From: Saksenaea vasiformis B4078
Taxonomy: Eukaryota; Mucoromycota; Mucoromycetes; Mucorales; Saksenaeaceae
Direction: 5' to 3'
NCBI GenBank assembly: GCA_000697055.1
Contig: JNDT01001021.1
Coordinates: forward strand, 1 to 54,152
Length of the DNA: 54,152 nucleotides
The notes beneath the pieces are model-generated. The model ran no database searches. It was not told where the DNA came from and saw only the letters and a program-made list of their open reading frames with translations. This document shows, one piece after another, positions 12,401 through 24,960 of the stretch. The first letter of the stretch is position 1, and the number at the start of each line of letters is the position of its first letter. A program made the position numbers and the translations under genes.

Positions 12401-14692
12401 GCAGTAGTTGCTTGAAAAGGAACCGATGGCTGCGCATTATTGGGGAGTTTGCTGTTTTCAGAATGTACAGGGGTTGGGCACAGATACTTCGTGTGTTCAA
12501 AAGGAGTAACTAGCCCAATATCAGTCTCCGCAAGCACAATTTTCTTTGAGATTATATAGATGTTTATGTAAGTGAATAATAGCAAATGAGACTTGTTTTC
12601 GATATCTGGATATGGTTAAGCCTTTTTCAAGACATAAGGCCGTTTTTGTCATAATAAACAAAAATTGGTTTTACTTGTTTCGCTTCAATATAACCATTTT
12701 CTGCTAGTACCACCTACAAACAGAAACTAAAATCCCTAGTATCCAATAACATTAGTCTGTTTAAGTTCAGATAATTAGTATAAACGATTAAGGGGTCTAT
12801 GAATAAGGGTATCCCATTGATGTGATCTCCATTAGCACAGAGAAGTCGATCAAACTTTGTTGGTCATTGTTTTTTCTTCGTTGTTGACGTTGTGCATGTA
12901 CGACAATGCCTATTTTCCGATTTCTATTCACGCGCTGGATCGATAAATCTAGCTTCTGATATTCACATTAGGTCAAAAGAAGTCATTTTTCTGCATGTGC
13001 GAGGTGTCTTCAACAAAGAGGATCGTTGTGTGTGTGTAACCCGGCATTTTGTGATCATTCATACAGTTTTGATTACAAAAACAAATAATAAGCCGCTTTC
13101 ATTGCACAAAATGAAACGTTTGCGTATTGGTACTTCTGAAACGAACGATGGTCCGTTTTTATTGCTATTGTTCACTGTGCACTGACGGTAATACGCGGGA
13201 TGTCTGCGTTTCGTACTACAGTGATCCTAACGTGCCCAGAGAATACTGCCAAGAGCATATATTGAGTTACGAAGATGTAATGCTATTCATGTGCATTGAA
13301 AAAGCCTGTAGTACTTTCTGGAAGGTAGACGCTGAATTCATAATACACAGTTGCGTACTTAAAAGTAGCATGGGGAATACAACTGACGCGTGTTAAATCG
13401 TGGCTGGTGGTGAAGTCCCTACACTGATTTTACAAGAAAGTGTGCCACAATCTCGATTTGACAGAACTGGAAAGATCTGCTAAAAAAATTCATCTTACTT
13501 AAAAATTTGGTATGGTTTAGACAGACGCATGTTCTGCAGGTAACATCCACGCGCTCCAATAATGCTGCAGGTGATCACGCGCCGCTGTTACAGTTTTCCA
13601 GTTAAAAAAAAAACGAAACAAAAAAAGAAAAAGAAAAAAAAAAGGCGAGATTCAAAGATATCAGATAAGGTGTTATCTGTTTAAAAACGTTACGTGATCT
13701 GTGTACTCTCAGATTGTGCTGACAGGCGGGAGTAAATTTAATCTAGCGACAACCCTGAAGTAACTACAAAGGGAAGCGAGATATAGGATGCGGAGAAGGA
13801 AAACCATACAAGGGATCCTTGATCATCTTCGGATTAAGCATTAGTTTTTCCGACAAACTTCTTCATTCTTTCTTTTTTGATAAATATTGCCCAGTGATAC
13901 ACGGGGTTATGTTGACCAGGGTTGGCGACACAGGTAGCTCAATAGTACGATAGTTGAAGTCACACCGGCCCTGAGTTCTTTTCGTGCAACGTCCATTCAG
14001 CTAGTGCTGTGCAATACTGGAAATGACTGGTGGTTCGATTGTCATAGGCCTAGGTGTCGTAGTATAGGTGTGTGAAAGTTGGGGTGTCCACGAGGGGAAA
14101 TTAAAAGTTTAACGTTGACAGAGTGGAAACAGGGACCAAATATGGCTAAACGCAGGAAAAAAAAAAAAAGAAAAATGAGTTGGTAAAGGATCACGCCACT
14201 TAAGAAGGACACAATAAGTTTGTGTGCAAGGACATGCTGTGCCACCTTATCTGGCCCTATTTAGCGGTCCCGTTCATGGCGATAGACAATGGAAAGATAT
14301 ACTTGATTTAGTCAGGAGTAAAAAGATTACCAAGCAAAATACTGTTGGCTATTATGCCTACCAAAGTCCGTCAATATGTCGTCACCTCTTTTTTTTTTCT
14401 TTCTCAACCACTTGTGGAAATAACTAGGCATTGGAAAAAAGGGGTTTCCATAGTGATCGTCGATGGAGTGACGACATGGAAGCACAAGAAAAAACCTTTT
14501 TTTCCCATTGATGATGAAAAAGCGCACGCATTGGCTTTGTCTTGCGCCCCAATGTAAGTCAATTTTTTGGCTTTAGCACTTGCTATTTATATGAGCGTGT
14601 GTGCCTGCATTTCATTTGATTCTTCCTCCTTCTCCCCTTTTACTGCTTTTTTATTTATTTCTTTCTTTCGCTTCTTTTCTTTATTTCTGTCT

Positions 14693-15283
14693 ATGGTCCC
14701 TCATGCATCCTCACCATCGCCAACTTCCCGATCAAAAAAACGTACAAGAAATTCGACTGCATGTAAATAAGCATCCACGAACGTTTATCAAAACGTTAAC
14801 GGCTTGGATGTAGGTATGCGGTGTCGGGAACTCAAGAAAAAATGTGATAATGCATTACCATCATGTACACGTTGTTCGGAATTTGGAGCAAAATGTCTAT
14901 ACTTGACATATGAAGAATATCAACAATCTTTGGGAGAAACCGTGGTACGGTTGAGTAGACAACTAGATGAAATGCAGTCATATTTGGATGAAATGAATGA
15001 AGAACGAAAAAGATACGATGCTCCATCATTGTGGGACGGATACGAAAGTCCAGAAACAATCGAATTTTACCATTTTTTGTGGAAAACGCGTCAGGAATAT
15101 GCACAGGGTGGAAAAGATGTTATATGGGCGGAGTATGATGAACCACTCCAGGATAAAGCAGTGCAGTGGCATGCAACGCTTGGTGCGGGCGGGATTATGA
15201 TCGAGACAGACATCCAGACATTCGGGGATCTGTATCGCGTGCTCAAAAGCCAACAATCTGACGACAGTGGCTTGTGCGCCTAA
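14693..15283 (+). CDS. Short Zn2Cys6 transcription factor-like protein
   Basis: Two exons (14693-14762, 14814-15283) with a 51-bp intron give 179 residues. Splicing restores a complete Zn2Cys6 cluster, Cys24-x2-Cys27-x6-Cys34-x6-Cys41-x2-Cys44-x6-Cys51, preceded by a basic KKRTR stretch; the first Cys codon is split by the intron. A coiled segment (VVRLSRQLDEMQSYLDEM) follows and could mediate dimerisation. The rest is short, with no fungal-specific MHR domain. It probably binds DNA in the nucleus; targets are unknown. The start is the ATG after a strongly pyrimidine-rich leader (about 14610-14690). A second Zn2Cys6 gene lies 239 bp downstream on the same strand; the clusters differ, so any duplication is old. 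Confidence 0.85.
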
Positions 15284-15417
15284 GTCGTCGTCACAATTCG
15301 AGCAGGGGGCGGGTTCCTTATTGGTGCAATGTGCTCGTGCACGCCCTCGGTGTCTGCCGTTCTTTCGTCCGGTCGATCGCCCAATCACAGCGCCACTTCC
15401 ACATTCGCTGCTTTCCC

Positions 15418-15522
15418 ATTTTCCCTTTTCCTTCTTTTACCTCTCTTCTTTCCCTTTTCCTCCTTATTCTTTTTGTCTATCCTTTCTATCTACTACCTCG
15501 AATTTCTACCTTCCTTTGTCTT
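15418..15522 (+). promoter_or_regulatory. Pyrimidine-rich leader of second Zn2Cys6 gene
   Basis: About 100 bp of nearly pure C/T on the plus strand directly precedes the ATG at 15523. CT-rich blocks of this kind mark transcription starts of many highly expressed fungal genes. The first Zn2Cys6 gene has a similar block. Confidence 0.4.
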
Positions 15523-16206
15523 ATGATGCCTGCTGACGAACAAACAACCGAACCCCGAAGAAAACGCGCAAAGATCGTGAGTGCTTGCAGCGAATGCCGA
15601 CGTAAGAAAACGAAATGCAACGGCGAACAGCCATGTCGCAATTGCCAAAAGTCAGCTGTCCCGTGCGTCTACCCGTCTTCACATAACGACGACCGGCGGA
15701 ACGCTCCTAGCAAAGCTGCTCTTGAAGCCATCGAGGAAAGACTAAAGACGATTGAAGATATGCTAAAAACCATTTTACAATCACATTTTCCCGTCGCCAA
15801 CCTCGATCCCGTGGCCGTCAATAATTTTCTCAACAGAGACACACAATCCTCGTCTCCAGTACCTTCCTCCTCACGACATACGCTTATTCATCAACATCCA
15901 CCTCCCCATCATTCAACGCCTTCCCCTCCGCACCCTCCGATGCCGCCGCAGCCACTCGCACAAGCACCACCTCCCCAAACTCCAGGGACTCCTCATGAAC
16001 TCAGGCTGCCTTCTATTCACAATTTGTCGGCCCATTCGGCTTATTCCCATCAGCTGACCGAGAACCATGAAAATCGTGATCTACCTCCGCTTGGACTGCA
16101 AGACTACCATCTCTATCCATATAAAGGTCAATCGCCCGCAACAAGCTCCTGCAAATCTGAAAATGACGAATACACCTTGCAACCAATCAAGAAACGTAAA
16201 AGATGA
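15523..16206 (+). CDS. Zn2Cys6 transcription factor-like protein
   Basis: A single exon of 227 residues. The cluster is Cys22-x2-Cys25-x6-Cys32-x5-Cys38-x2-Cys41-x6-Cys48, preceded by a basic RRKRAK stretch. A short coiled coil (EAIEERLKTIEDMLKTIL) follows, then a Pro/His/Ser/Gln-rich low-complexity region typical of an activation or disordered segment, and a basic C-terminus ending KKRKR. No MHR domain is present. Predicted nuclear DNA-binding regulator with unknown targets. An in-frame extension runs upstream to 15274, but it reads through the CT-rich leader as hydrophobic junk, so the double ATG at 15523/15526 was taken as the start. Confidence 0.87.
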   Translation: MMPADEQTTEPRRKRAKIVSACSECRRKKTKCNGEQPCRNCQKSAVPCVYPSSHNDDRRNAPSKAALEAIEERLKTIEDMLKTILQSHFPVANLDPVAVNNFLNRDTQSSSPVPSSSRHTLIHQHPPPHHSTPSPPHPPMPPQPLAQAPPPQTPGTPHELRLPSIHNLSAHSAYSHQLTENHENRDLPPLGLQDYHLYPYKGQSPATSSCKSENDEYTLQPIKKRKR

Positions 16207-19200
16207 TGAATTTTTTTGTTTTGCTTTAGTCTACTATTTTGCCTCATGTCAAATATTTACGAAGAACGTTTAGAGCTGCCGTTTGTGTGTAAAATAAACC
16301 ATGTAACATTTCTATCGGCTCCCATTCCGGCTACCATATTTTCTGTTATTTCTTTTCTCGTTGTACTTTTGTATCTTATTAAGTTGTCAAGGGATGAGGC
16401 TGGGCAAGAGCTCCTGCTTTTTTGTTACTACAGCAAAAAAAAAAAAAGAAAAAAAAGAAATGCGGTACCTGGAGAATGTGGCAGAACCAAATCAAGTAAG
16501 ACGCACAAGCCCCTCATTGGTTATGGTCTTTGCTCGGCCATGAAAAGCTGTAGTATCCTACATTTCCTTTGAACGGATTAGCTGATATCCTCCTGTTCAA
16601 TTGCCCGAGCAGTAAAAGTACCGATTGGTCCGACTTACGGAAACCCTTTGCTATACATATCGTTGTCACTATTATTTGGAAGTACAGAAACTTTATGATT
16701 AAAATTGTCACAAAAGGAAAGTCATTGACTTTTTGCCATTCTCAAAAGATTTTCGGTACAACTCCAGTTTCGGAAAAGCGCTCTGTACAATTAGTTCACT
16801 TTCCTTTTAAACATGTAGAGATATCCTAGACTACCTTTTTGCGTGTAGAATGAATCTATTGAGTGACGGAACGTGTGACTAATCTTAGAATGGCTTTACA
16901 ATAGGAAAACCGGAACAAAGTAAGATTGAGTCTGCGGTGGGCTCCAAGTGTACAAACAACAGCTTCTATTAAGCTGACGATCAGTAGCTCCCCGGCCCTA
17001 GAATCCTACTAACATTCTGATAAAATGAAAATAACGACAATGTGGTAAAAGTGTGTCAGCATCAGGAGAATTTGCATTCCGCCAAAGTAAAAAAAGAAAA
17101 ATTCATTGCATGGCAGGCGAGGACCTTCTTCATAAAACATGGGCAAATAACGTTTCTTTATATTATGTTGAAAAGAATATTGCAACGAATGTGCTTGTAT
17201 CTTGTCCGCCATTGCCGGAGAGATTCCTGGCTGCATCTCCGGCTTAGCCGTCCCAGCCAGGAGTGGAAGGCTTTCTTTCCTTTTGGGAGAGGCCTAGTGA
17301 CGAGCAAGCAGTTACTAACCTACGGAGAGATAGAGAACACCGCCAGTAACCGTATGGTGGGCCAATCTGCCGATACATTAAGCGTGTATTATGTGTTCAG
17401 TTATTTTGTGGGTAACTACAATAGAACAACAGCAAAGAAAAATGTGTGACAACTAGCTTCAGCATGTGCCCTGCTATTTCACAACTACAAGAAAGTGGAT
17501 CCTCAGACGAGCAGCGGTACAGAGCGAATTGAGTTGAGATGCTCGTCGCGAAGGGATCCTCATCTGAAGGCCATATCAGCTGCCGTCAAAAGTTAGTTAT
17601 TACCACGCGCAATATGCGTATGAGGTTATCACTATTTCCAAGGTGTGCTTTTGTCCTTCCACAATATGCTTGTTGCATTGCCCAGGCTTTTTTTTTTCAA
17701 CGGAACATGAGATCGCATTATTCTGCCGGCTATGACCACCAACGCTAGAGTGATTACTGAAGAATGGGCATGAAAATGCAGGATTGCTTACTTCAGTTGA
17801 ATTTTCTAGGTGTCTGTTTGCCTTGCTATCCGAGAAATCAAGTTTTCTCGCGGCGTTAAGGAGATACGGGTACGTCTCCACGGCATAGTTGTGAGTATTT
17901 TTTTTTCGGTATATTCATCAAATGAGACATTTACATCGAAAGAATCCGCTGTAGGATGAAATAGAACCAATCTGCTTGACTCAAAGAGGGAACTGTCTAA
18001 TTCGGAATGTACGCCCGATACAGCCACCAACCTCCATTGGGCGGAGTCCATCATTGTCCCATTTTCGGAGTAACATCGAATAACAGAAATCAGCACTGAG
18101 CAACGCCGCGGAAAGAAGACACAGCACAAGACAGTTTGTTATATTGGTTTGTAAGAACGACATTATATGTAACACCGCCTATTGCAAATAACGCACGTTG
18201 GTCGCTTCTATCCGAGATCGGAATGTAATCCTTGGACAATGCGAATAGATATGGCGTATGAAGCATTGTTCTCGTTCCTTTCCTTGTAAAACAATGTATA
18301 ACTTGGTTCTACACGCAATGATATAATGACACCGCAAAACCATTCCTTTCGTTCTTCCATTTCGGCTGTGACTCCCGGTTTTCCGCAATGAGGGCTGGCT
18401 TTCAACATTTGACGTCCGTGCAGACTGCCACCAGCCACCAATATGTCGCCGAATCATTCTTGCCAACGTGTAAAATGGTGTGAGCCTACCGCCACTTGTA
18501 ATAGAAATCGTTTGTTTTGGTTTGCGTTTCTTTGAGTATTGTTGCTATCTCTTATTACCAATGTGCTCACTACATGTGGATATCCCATTTTTGGCGATCC
18601 TTACTGTGCTTGGCTTGCTGAATAGGATATTGTATACTGTTCATTGAATGAAGAGCAACCTTTCTTTCCTTTTTTGTCACTTTTATCACTATACGCGCTC
18701 CTTAAACTTTGACAAGCATGTCCTTTCATCGAAGCAAAGTTTGGAATACTAAGCAGCTTTCAAACAAACATAGAAGGTAAATTGAAAACAAGATTAAATG
18801 GCCGCTGACTAAAATGGATCAGCTAGCAGCATGCGCAAAAAAGGAAAAAACATTGTTGCACCAGAAATAGCTTCTAGGAATCTCAGCATTGCTGCGTAGT
18901 TATTGAATTACTAAAGCCCACACTGCTATTCCTTATTCTTTTTGGAATCGCCTATCAGATATTCGAAATACACTGAAGCATTCTCCAGAATCGCATTGAT
19001 TGCACTACGAAAATAGTATATGTGAGGTTTCCCATCCTCATGAAGAAATACGACAGCTGTATGCGAAAAACTCTTGAAATTTTATTCCAAAAATAGACAA
19101 CTCTTCGTCATCCTTCGTCATTTGGCTCGCGTCCCACCACTTCGGGCGTACGGCCATCAGCTGCCCATTCGAAATCGGGACTTGTTTTGCGCATCACGGT

Positions 19201-20755
19201 GTTTAAAAAGGACGCAGCATGGCTTGGCATTTCCTTTTCATGGGTGACATCGAGTTAGCTAACCATTTTTCCTCTCCATTCCAATGTGTCAACCATCCAT
19301 AAATGACTTGCTCATATGTACGATGTCTATCGAAAACTTTGAAGCGTACAAGATTGGATGCTGCAGTCGGACAGCAATGGTATGATTGTGACACGTGTCT
19401 TGTCGAATCGGGTCAGTTCCGAAAACCAGAAGATAAGCCCATTCATTACAGTGTACGGGCGCGTCTGTTGAGAAACAATTGAGTACTCACATCCACACAG
19501 TCAGAGACGGGTCGAACAGTACGAGGAAAGTCCCAATAGCATCTTCAGACATAGTAGAAAAGTAAAGGTGTTAGACACGTTCTGAACAAGAAATACTTAA
19601 AGACCGTTATAGGTTTTATTGGTATTCAATTCTTCCGTCTGTTGTTGCCGAAGAGACTAAGCACCTAATGCAGCAGTTCGACGTTTTTGCCGTCATTCAT
19701 TGTCCTGTTCAGGAACTTCGTGAGGACTGAGTGTGTCATTCCTCTTAAACAGGCAGAGTTCTGTCCGAGGATAGCTGACGTGAAAAAACTAAGGAACGAC
19801 ATTGTCGAATACGCAAGCAAAAACAAATGGATATGAATTTCATGACAAACTGTATACTTTTGATGAAGAATCTGCATTTTATATTAATATGAAACGTACG
19901 AAGACGATCTAAGATAGTATTGTTACTGCTGTTACTGTGCCAACCACGGGAGCTACAACCGAGACTATGCTGGGTGCTATGTCCGCTTCAGCGTTTAATT
20001 AAGTTTACTTTGAGGATGCCAAAGCCTAGTAAGAAGCAAAGGGCAGGACGTGGATCTGGACATTCAACCTTGACACTGTAACTGAACCCTACATTAGCAC
20101 TTGAAAGGGAACTTGGACAAGCATCTGCGGCTGGAATGTCCCTATCCAGTCATAGATGATAGCCCTATACGCAGCTTTAAAGAGATCTCCAGGTATGTCA
20201 ATGTCGAGGCGATCGGTGTACTTATGTACTCTCATTTTCTTTCTCCTGAGCTGATCCCAGTTGGACAATTCGGGCTGTCGCTGAAAGCAAATTTAAGTAC
20301 CACATTTCTGTGAAGAGCACCTTATCGAACCGGATTAGCGATGCTTGCGATAGCATAATGGTAGAAGGTTTCTACGGTTTCGACAGCATGTGACCCGAAT
20401 AAATCCCAACTGTAGAACCGGTTTGTTCCTCTTTTATCAACGATGACCTCTTTTAACTTATCAATACAGTAAAAGTTAATCTCTGCTTAGACAGATCCAC
20501 ACCTACTGTATAGTAACAAATTCGCAACTTACGAAGAGACTGTTCTAATCCAAAGTGGACAGACAGAACGCCAAGTATATTTTGTTCTGAGAGCAAAACG
20601 TATTTGTGCGAAAGCAATTATCAAATGCATACCTCATTTTCCCCTATAGTCCTTCGTCCTTTTTACGGTATTTACTGACAAGCATCTGAATTTAATCATT
20701 TTTCCTCATAAATCAATCCATAATCAAGCTTCATTAGCCACTATCTGTATCCTGC
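16207..20755. other. Intergenic desert with coding-like relics
   Basis: No full gene assembled. Coding-like minus-strand stretches occur at about 17880-18130 (contains LDSSLFESSRLVLFHPTADS), 18179-18466, 18940-19090 (contains HTAVVFLHEDGKPHIYYF) and 19203-19394. They look like conserved protein but lie in different frames with no clear splice joins. They match nothing I recognise and may be pieces of one or more decayed genes. The plus-strand frame at 17042-17449 is not supported. Confidence 0.4.
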
Positions 20756-22629
20756 TCACCACGATGCCCGTTTGCGCTTGTTCTGGCTCGACCTTTTGGC
20801 AGCTTCAAGGGCAGGGGGGATCAAAACCCGATTCACATGATGTCCATGCCAAAGTAACTCCGGCTCCGGTATATCTTCTGGTCCGGCTTCCACAGTTTTT
20901 ATCACATCTTCTACTATTTTCTATTGGACGAGTTGTATACTATTACTAATAGTATTGCACAGGATTTACCTACTTTCGTCTTCCAGATCAATTCGAGGAA
21001 GGGAACAATTCTTTTCGAGAACAGTGGCGGCTGGAGAGGGACCTCCTGTGGCGTTGTGCGCTGCACCCGGCATACGTGACCCGCGGGACAGTCCATTATC
21101 AGTACGTCCATCCGAAGATCTAGGATTTATAAGCTTGAACTCTGGCAATACCAATGTACTTACGCGAATGGCAATAGCCAACGACTTGTAGTCGGTTAAG
21201 GACGCCCCGCTCATAGTTTAAGCGGTTATGCAGCCTCAGCAGCATATCTTTCATTATCTTTGGGAGCTTTAATCCGCGCTCCATGATCTCTTTGCCTCCC
21301 ACGCCTGCTTCATCAACCGCTCCGACCTCTGCACATCCGTACTCAACTTCATCTTTGATCAGTATCAGGTCGGGCTTCAAGGAATTGATTTTCCTCTCGG
21401 CTTGTACGTTCGTCATGGATCTACCTTTGTTCAAGCGGGCAGAGGTCGAGGTGGACGCTTGGTCTCCGCTATAACAAACGTCAGTCGGGGATTAATACAC
21501 TTCTTTAAGGAAAAGTCAGTTTACCGTAGCGTTTCGACGCCGAGATTATCGAAACAAAGATCAACGCATCTCCAAATTCTGGCAACGAGATTTTTCTCGC
21601 AACCACTTCTCGCAAGACGCTGTAGTACGTTCCACCTGTACATGGATGTTATTTCTAGGACGCTTCGCTGTGCCCAGTCTTCGTCAAAGTGATCCGCAGG
21701 ATCGAAGGGACCAGCCGCGCTTGCTGCATTCCAAAGGACTTCCACCGTCGTCTATGTTAGAGCACTTTGAGAGAAGTACTGGAACCTAGCAGTTACATAC
21801 CTTACCCATAAAATGGGAGAAATAATTTTTCAACTGGTCAGAAACTTTTGGTAGCAATTTCTGACTTGTAGCGTGCAGTTGCTCTAGCTCCTCCTTCGTA
21901 AAAACATCTTCCCAACAACTATCATGCAGGTCGAGGATGAATGAGTGTGCCGGACTATGAAAGATTAATAGTTAACGGTTGCTACCTAATAAGAGCTTTC
22001 TTTAACTCACTGTTCAAAGGATAGCTGTTTTGCAAACGCGTAGATCTTGTTTTCGACGAATACATTCGGACTAATTTCCCATTTGTCTTCGTCTTTCATA
22101 CCTCTGTAGCTAGCGTCAAATGCCTGCCATTGAGAGTCTGTCAGCAGTAAACCCTTTAAACGTTATCAAGTCGTTTTATGATTAGTGTGGCACGGTATTT
22201 TAACGTAAACATGATAAACCTCGGAAGAAGTTGAGCTGACTCGCGAACTTGTTTCCGATGGTGACGCTGCAGGTGTTCCTTCCAACGAGCGATCATATCT
22301 AGGGGTATTGATGACCGTCTAAGACCATATTTTATAAGATTAAGCTTGATATTGTGAAAGTACGTTAAGTTTGGCTTGGAGAAGCTCGTCCCACTTAGGT
22401 TGCTCCCGTGCCCATTTCTAATGCATGTGAGGTTGTATCTCCGACGATCGACCTCTACCTGAATATCCAGTTGTTCCGCAGCACGTTGAAAGCGCTTTAC
22501 CCATAACGATTTCATACCAATTCCGCTGCAATTATCGATCACGAACTGCCTATTATGATCGCAGAATCGCTTAAGACTGGGAGTACCAGCTTCATCTTGA
22601 AAGTACCGTTGGAAAACTTCATCCGTCAT
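20756..22629 (-). CDS. Orphan protein with PD-(D/E)XK-like motif
   Basis: Seven-exon model: 22629-about 22220, 22153-22011, 21954-21801, 21751-21525, 21468-21164, 21119-20970 and 20907-20756. Exons 2-7 join in frame with good splice sites and give 376 residues; exon 1 adds about 136. It resembles a family of hypothetical proteins I recall from Mucoromycota. Exon 5 contains KPDLILIKDEVEYGCAEVG, an acidic-strand pattern reminiscent of PD-(D/E)XK nuclease-like folds, then LKLPKIMKDMLLRL. Exon 6 contains DCPAGHVCRVQRT. The C-terminus is basic (NKRKR). The exon 1-2 junction is a problem: the natural donor (GTTTAT at 22219) with branch ACTAAT and acceptor at 22154 leaves the frame off by one base. 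The gene may be frameshifted, or use an unrecognised splice. Function unknown. Confidence 0.6.
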
Positions 22630-24960
22630 TTAGTCCAGAGTGTCAATTTCAATCCACCTTGATACCTTCTAAAAGTTTTACTTCGATGTCGTCCTCCTCT
22701 TGTTCTATCATTTTGATTGTTAGACAGAAGAGAAGCATTGACATTTCCCACGGCAATCAACAGGTAAACTTGCTATGGTGGCGCAACAGTTACTTCACAT
22801 GCTCGTGAACGAATCCGCAGCTCCAAGCTTTTTGCGCTTTCCTTTCCTTTTTTTATAGGGTCTCAATTATAAATCCTCCTACTTCCTTTATCAGAGATAT
22901 ATCTCGTTAGTAGAATTTCATCACTAGTATTCATTAGATCTACACGGTTTAATGGTGAAACATATATGATTGGCCATTAGCAGGGAACAGATGATCTTGC
23001 CATGGTAACACAACAGCTATTTTCATGTGATTCAGCAGGCTTCTGAAAGGTCTACGAAATAAACCTTTTTTTTCAACGGTGGCTTCTGATTGCTTGTCCT
23101 CAACGACGGTGGACACGCATTATCTGGGTAATTTATACATTTACATCCTCCAGTTTCTCATGGCTAGTGCTGTAGACATCCTGAACATGTCCGATTGGTG
23201 GCGTGGAATAATTAGTGAGATACTGCCCTGCTAGTCCCTCAGCATCAGAGGCGAGTTTCCATTTTCCAGCACATTTGTGCCTTGTTCTTTATTCTGTTGA
23301 TTATTGTTAGGACCGCTGCCCCTGGTACCGCCCACAGGCATGTCCGAGTGACGGGTGTGGAATAACTAGTGAGGTACTGCCCTGCTAGTCCCTCAGCATC
23401 CGAGGCGATTTTTCGTTTTTCAACGACATTGTTTATTAGCGTACAGGCTTGTGATGAGTTAATCAAATGCCAGCGATCGTGCCGGTTCCTCTATATCTCT
23501 GATAGCCGGTTTCTGCTAAGGACGATGTCTGGGATCTCCGGAACGTTTGAATGAATTTTGTATATCTTCGCATCGCACGTTGTCTCTTGAGAATAACCTT
23601 GTCCAAATAAACATGTTCATCTCTATCGGCCCTAAGAAAATGGACTGGTTACTACTATATCTTCTACCTACCCTCCGTCAACTTGTTGGATTCTTGTGGG
23701 TAACATGCAGATTTTAAAAATCGTTTGTCGATAACACATGAAGCATGCTAGTATAAGGATCAAGCTTTTGCCATGAACAAAGATCATATAAGATGATATG
23801 ACAACAATCCACACAAAACCAGCAGATTTTGGTAATTCGCTTTCATAGATTTAGGAAGAGTTCGCCAATGTCACGTATAGCTCTACTGGGGTTCTGCGCT
23901 CTCAGCACACTTGTACCGATCGTTAAGTCTTTGGCGTCTCGGATGGAAGCTCCAGCACCCGTTGTTCAAGTTTTTCGATGGCTTAATTGGAACATACAAT
24001 GGTTCAAATATCCTACGCTTATGAGTTCCTTTGTGTGTCACGCATCTACCAGATACGTGAATTTTGAAATTGACTTTCACAGGACATTTGATGTGAACAA
24101 GCTTGGTTGAAAGCCCTTCTCTTGGTGGATAGATGACACATCCACTCTCTGACTGTTTCTCAATCCTCTTCAGAGACGAATTTCGTGTCACCAACTTTTC
24201 CACCCTTCATGTGGTCATAAGATGTTTGATACAACTGTCCATGTCACATATTGGACCACCAGTTTCGTTCATATCAAGAGTTATTTTCTGAACTTCGTCA
24301 CTATCAATTCATTTTGAAAAAGGCATGTCTAATGTTTCAAGTATCTATATAGTTATTCATATTATGTATTCATGCTCTAGCTAAGAACGTTTTTTCGAAG
24401 CCATGTATCAGTGATAGAATGTCATTTACAGAAAGATGGGAGAATCTCGGTATGATGGTGATGAGTTACTTTGTTTATGCTAGAGGACATGTGACCCATT
24501 TTCCTTTCAATTAGATTGGCGGCCAAACAAACGATCTCCCGCAAAAAATCTGGCATCTTTTAGTGTCAACTCTATTTTGTCTGAATCGTAGTATTGAAAA
24601 CGTCAAAGTGCGAAGAAGCAAATGTCTAATATCCCTTCTTGCTAAACTGTGTTAGTCAAAACGTCCCAAATTTGGAAGAAAACAGCGACTCAATTTGAAT
24701 TTTTATCCATCTCAATTTCAAGTGCAAAAACCGGTAAGATAACGGATCTCGTGGTCTTCAAAGTGATCTGGAACATGGAGGTTTCTGATTGAGGACCACT
24801 CTTCCATCTGCGGGGAGCCAATAAAGGGCCGGTATGCAATCACATGGCTGATTTTCTATTCGTTCGACTTTGTTGCAGTCCCAAATCAAAAAAAAAAAGA
24901 GAAAAGCAGAATTTTTTTTTTGGCAACTCGTACCTGTCTAGATCCTACTCTTCTAACATC
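22630..24960. other. Intergenic; relics and a coding-like duplication
   Basis: Contains the duplicated block at 23187-23408 (listed separately) and a minus-strand frame at 23883-24203 with SGCVIYPPREG and a Cys/His pattern (CPVK, then HKGTHKRR). That pattern faintly recalls zinc-finger regions of MULE-type transposases but is too short to assign. The last few hundred bases before 24961 should hold the DDX21-like gene promoter; a 24894-24920 stretch is A/T-run rich. Confidence 0.4.
23187..23408 (-). repeat. Direct duplication inside an unknown coding-like frame
   Basis: A 52-bp segment at 23203-23254 recurs at 23357-23408 with three differences by eye, and weaker similarity extends upstream to about 23187 and 23339. 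On the minus strand both copies fall in one open frame (23245-23466, continuing past the second copy) and encode ASDAEGLAGQYLT-x-YSTP. Keeping both copies in frame hints that this is or was protein-coding. No family is recognised. Confidence 0.55.

Larger units (their letters stand above)
5605..14692. other. Nine-kilobase gene desert with decayed fragments
   Basis: No complete gene could be built. Reading frames are short and lack splice sites that extend them. Three small items inside are listed separately: a retroelement-like tail (about 7192-7440, minus), a SANT-like frame (8999-9232, minus) and a 29-bp tandem duplication (9435-9492). A Cys-containing frame at about 12892-13396 (plus) and one at 14224-14430 match nothing I know. 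No convincing tRNA was seen when scanning by eye for GGTTCGA-type B boxes. The density and decay suggest old repeats. Confidence 0.5.

Noticed and set aside
15274..15522. N-terminal extension of the second Zn2Cys6 protein
   Set aside because: It translates a CT-rich leader into hydrophobic repeats; the double ATG at 15523 is a better start.
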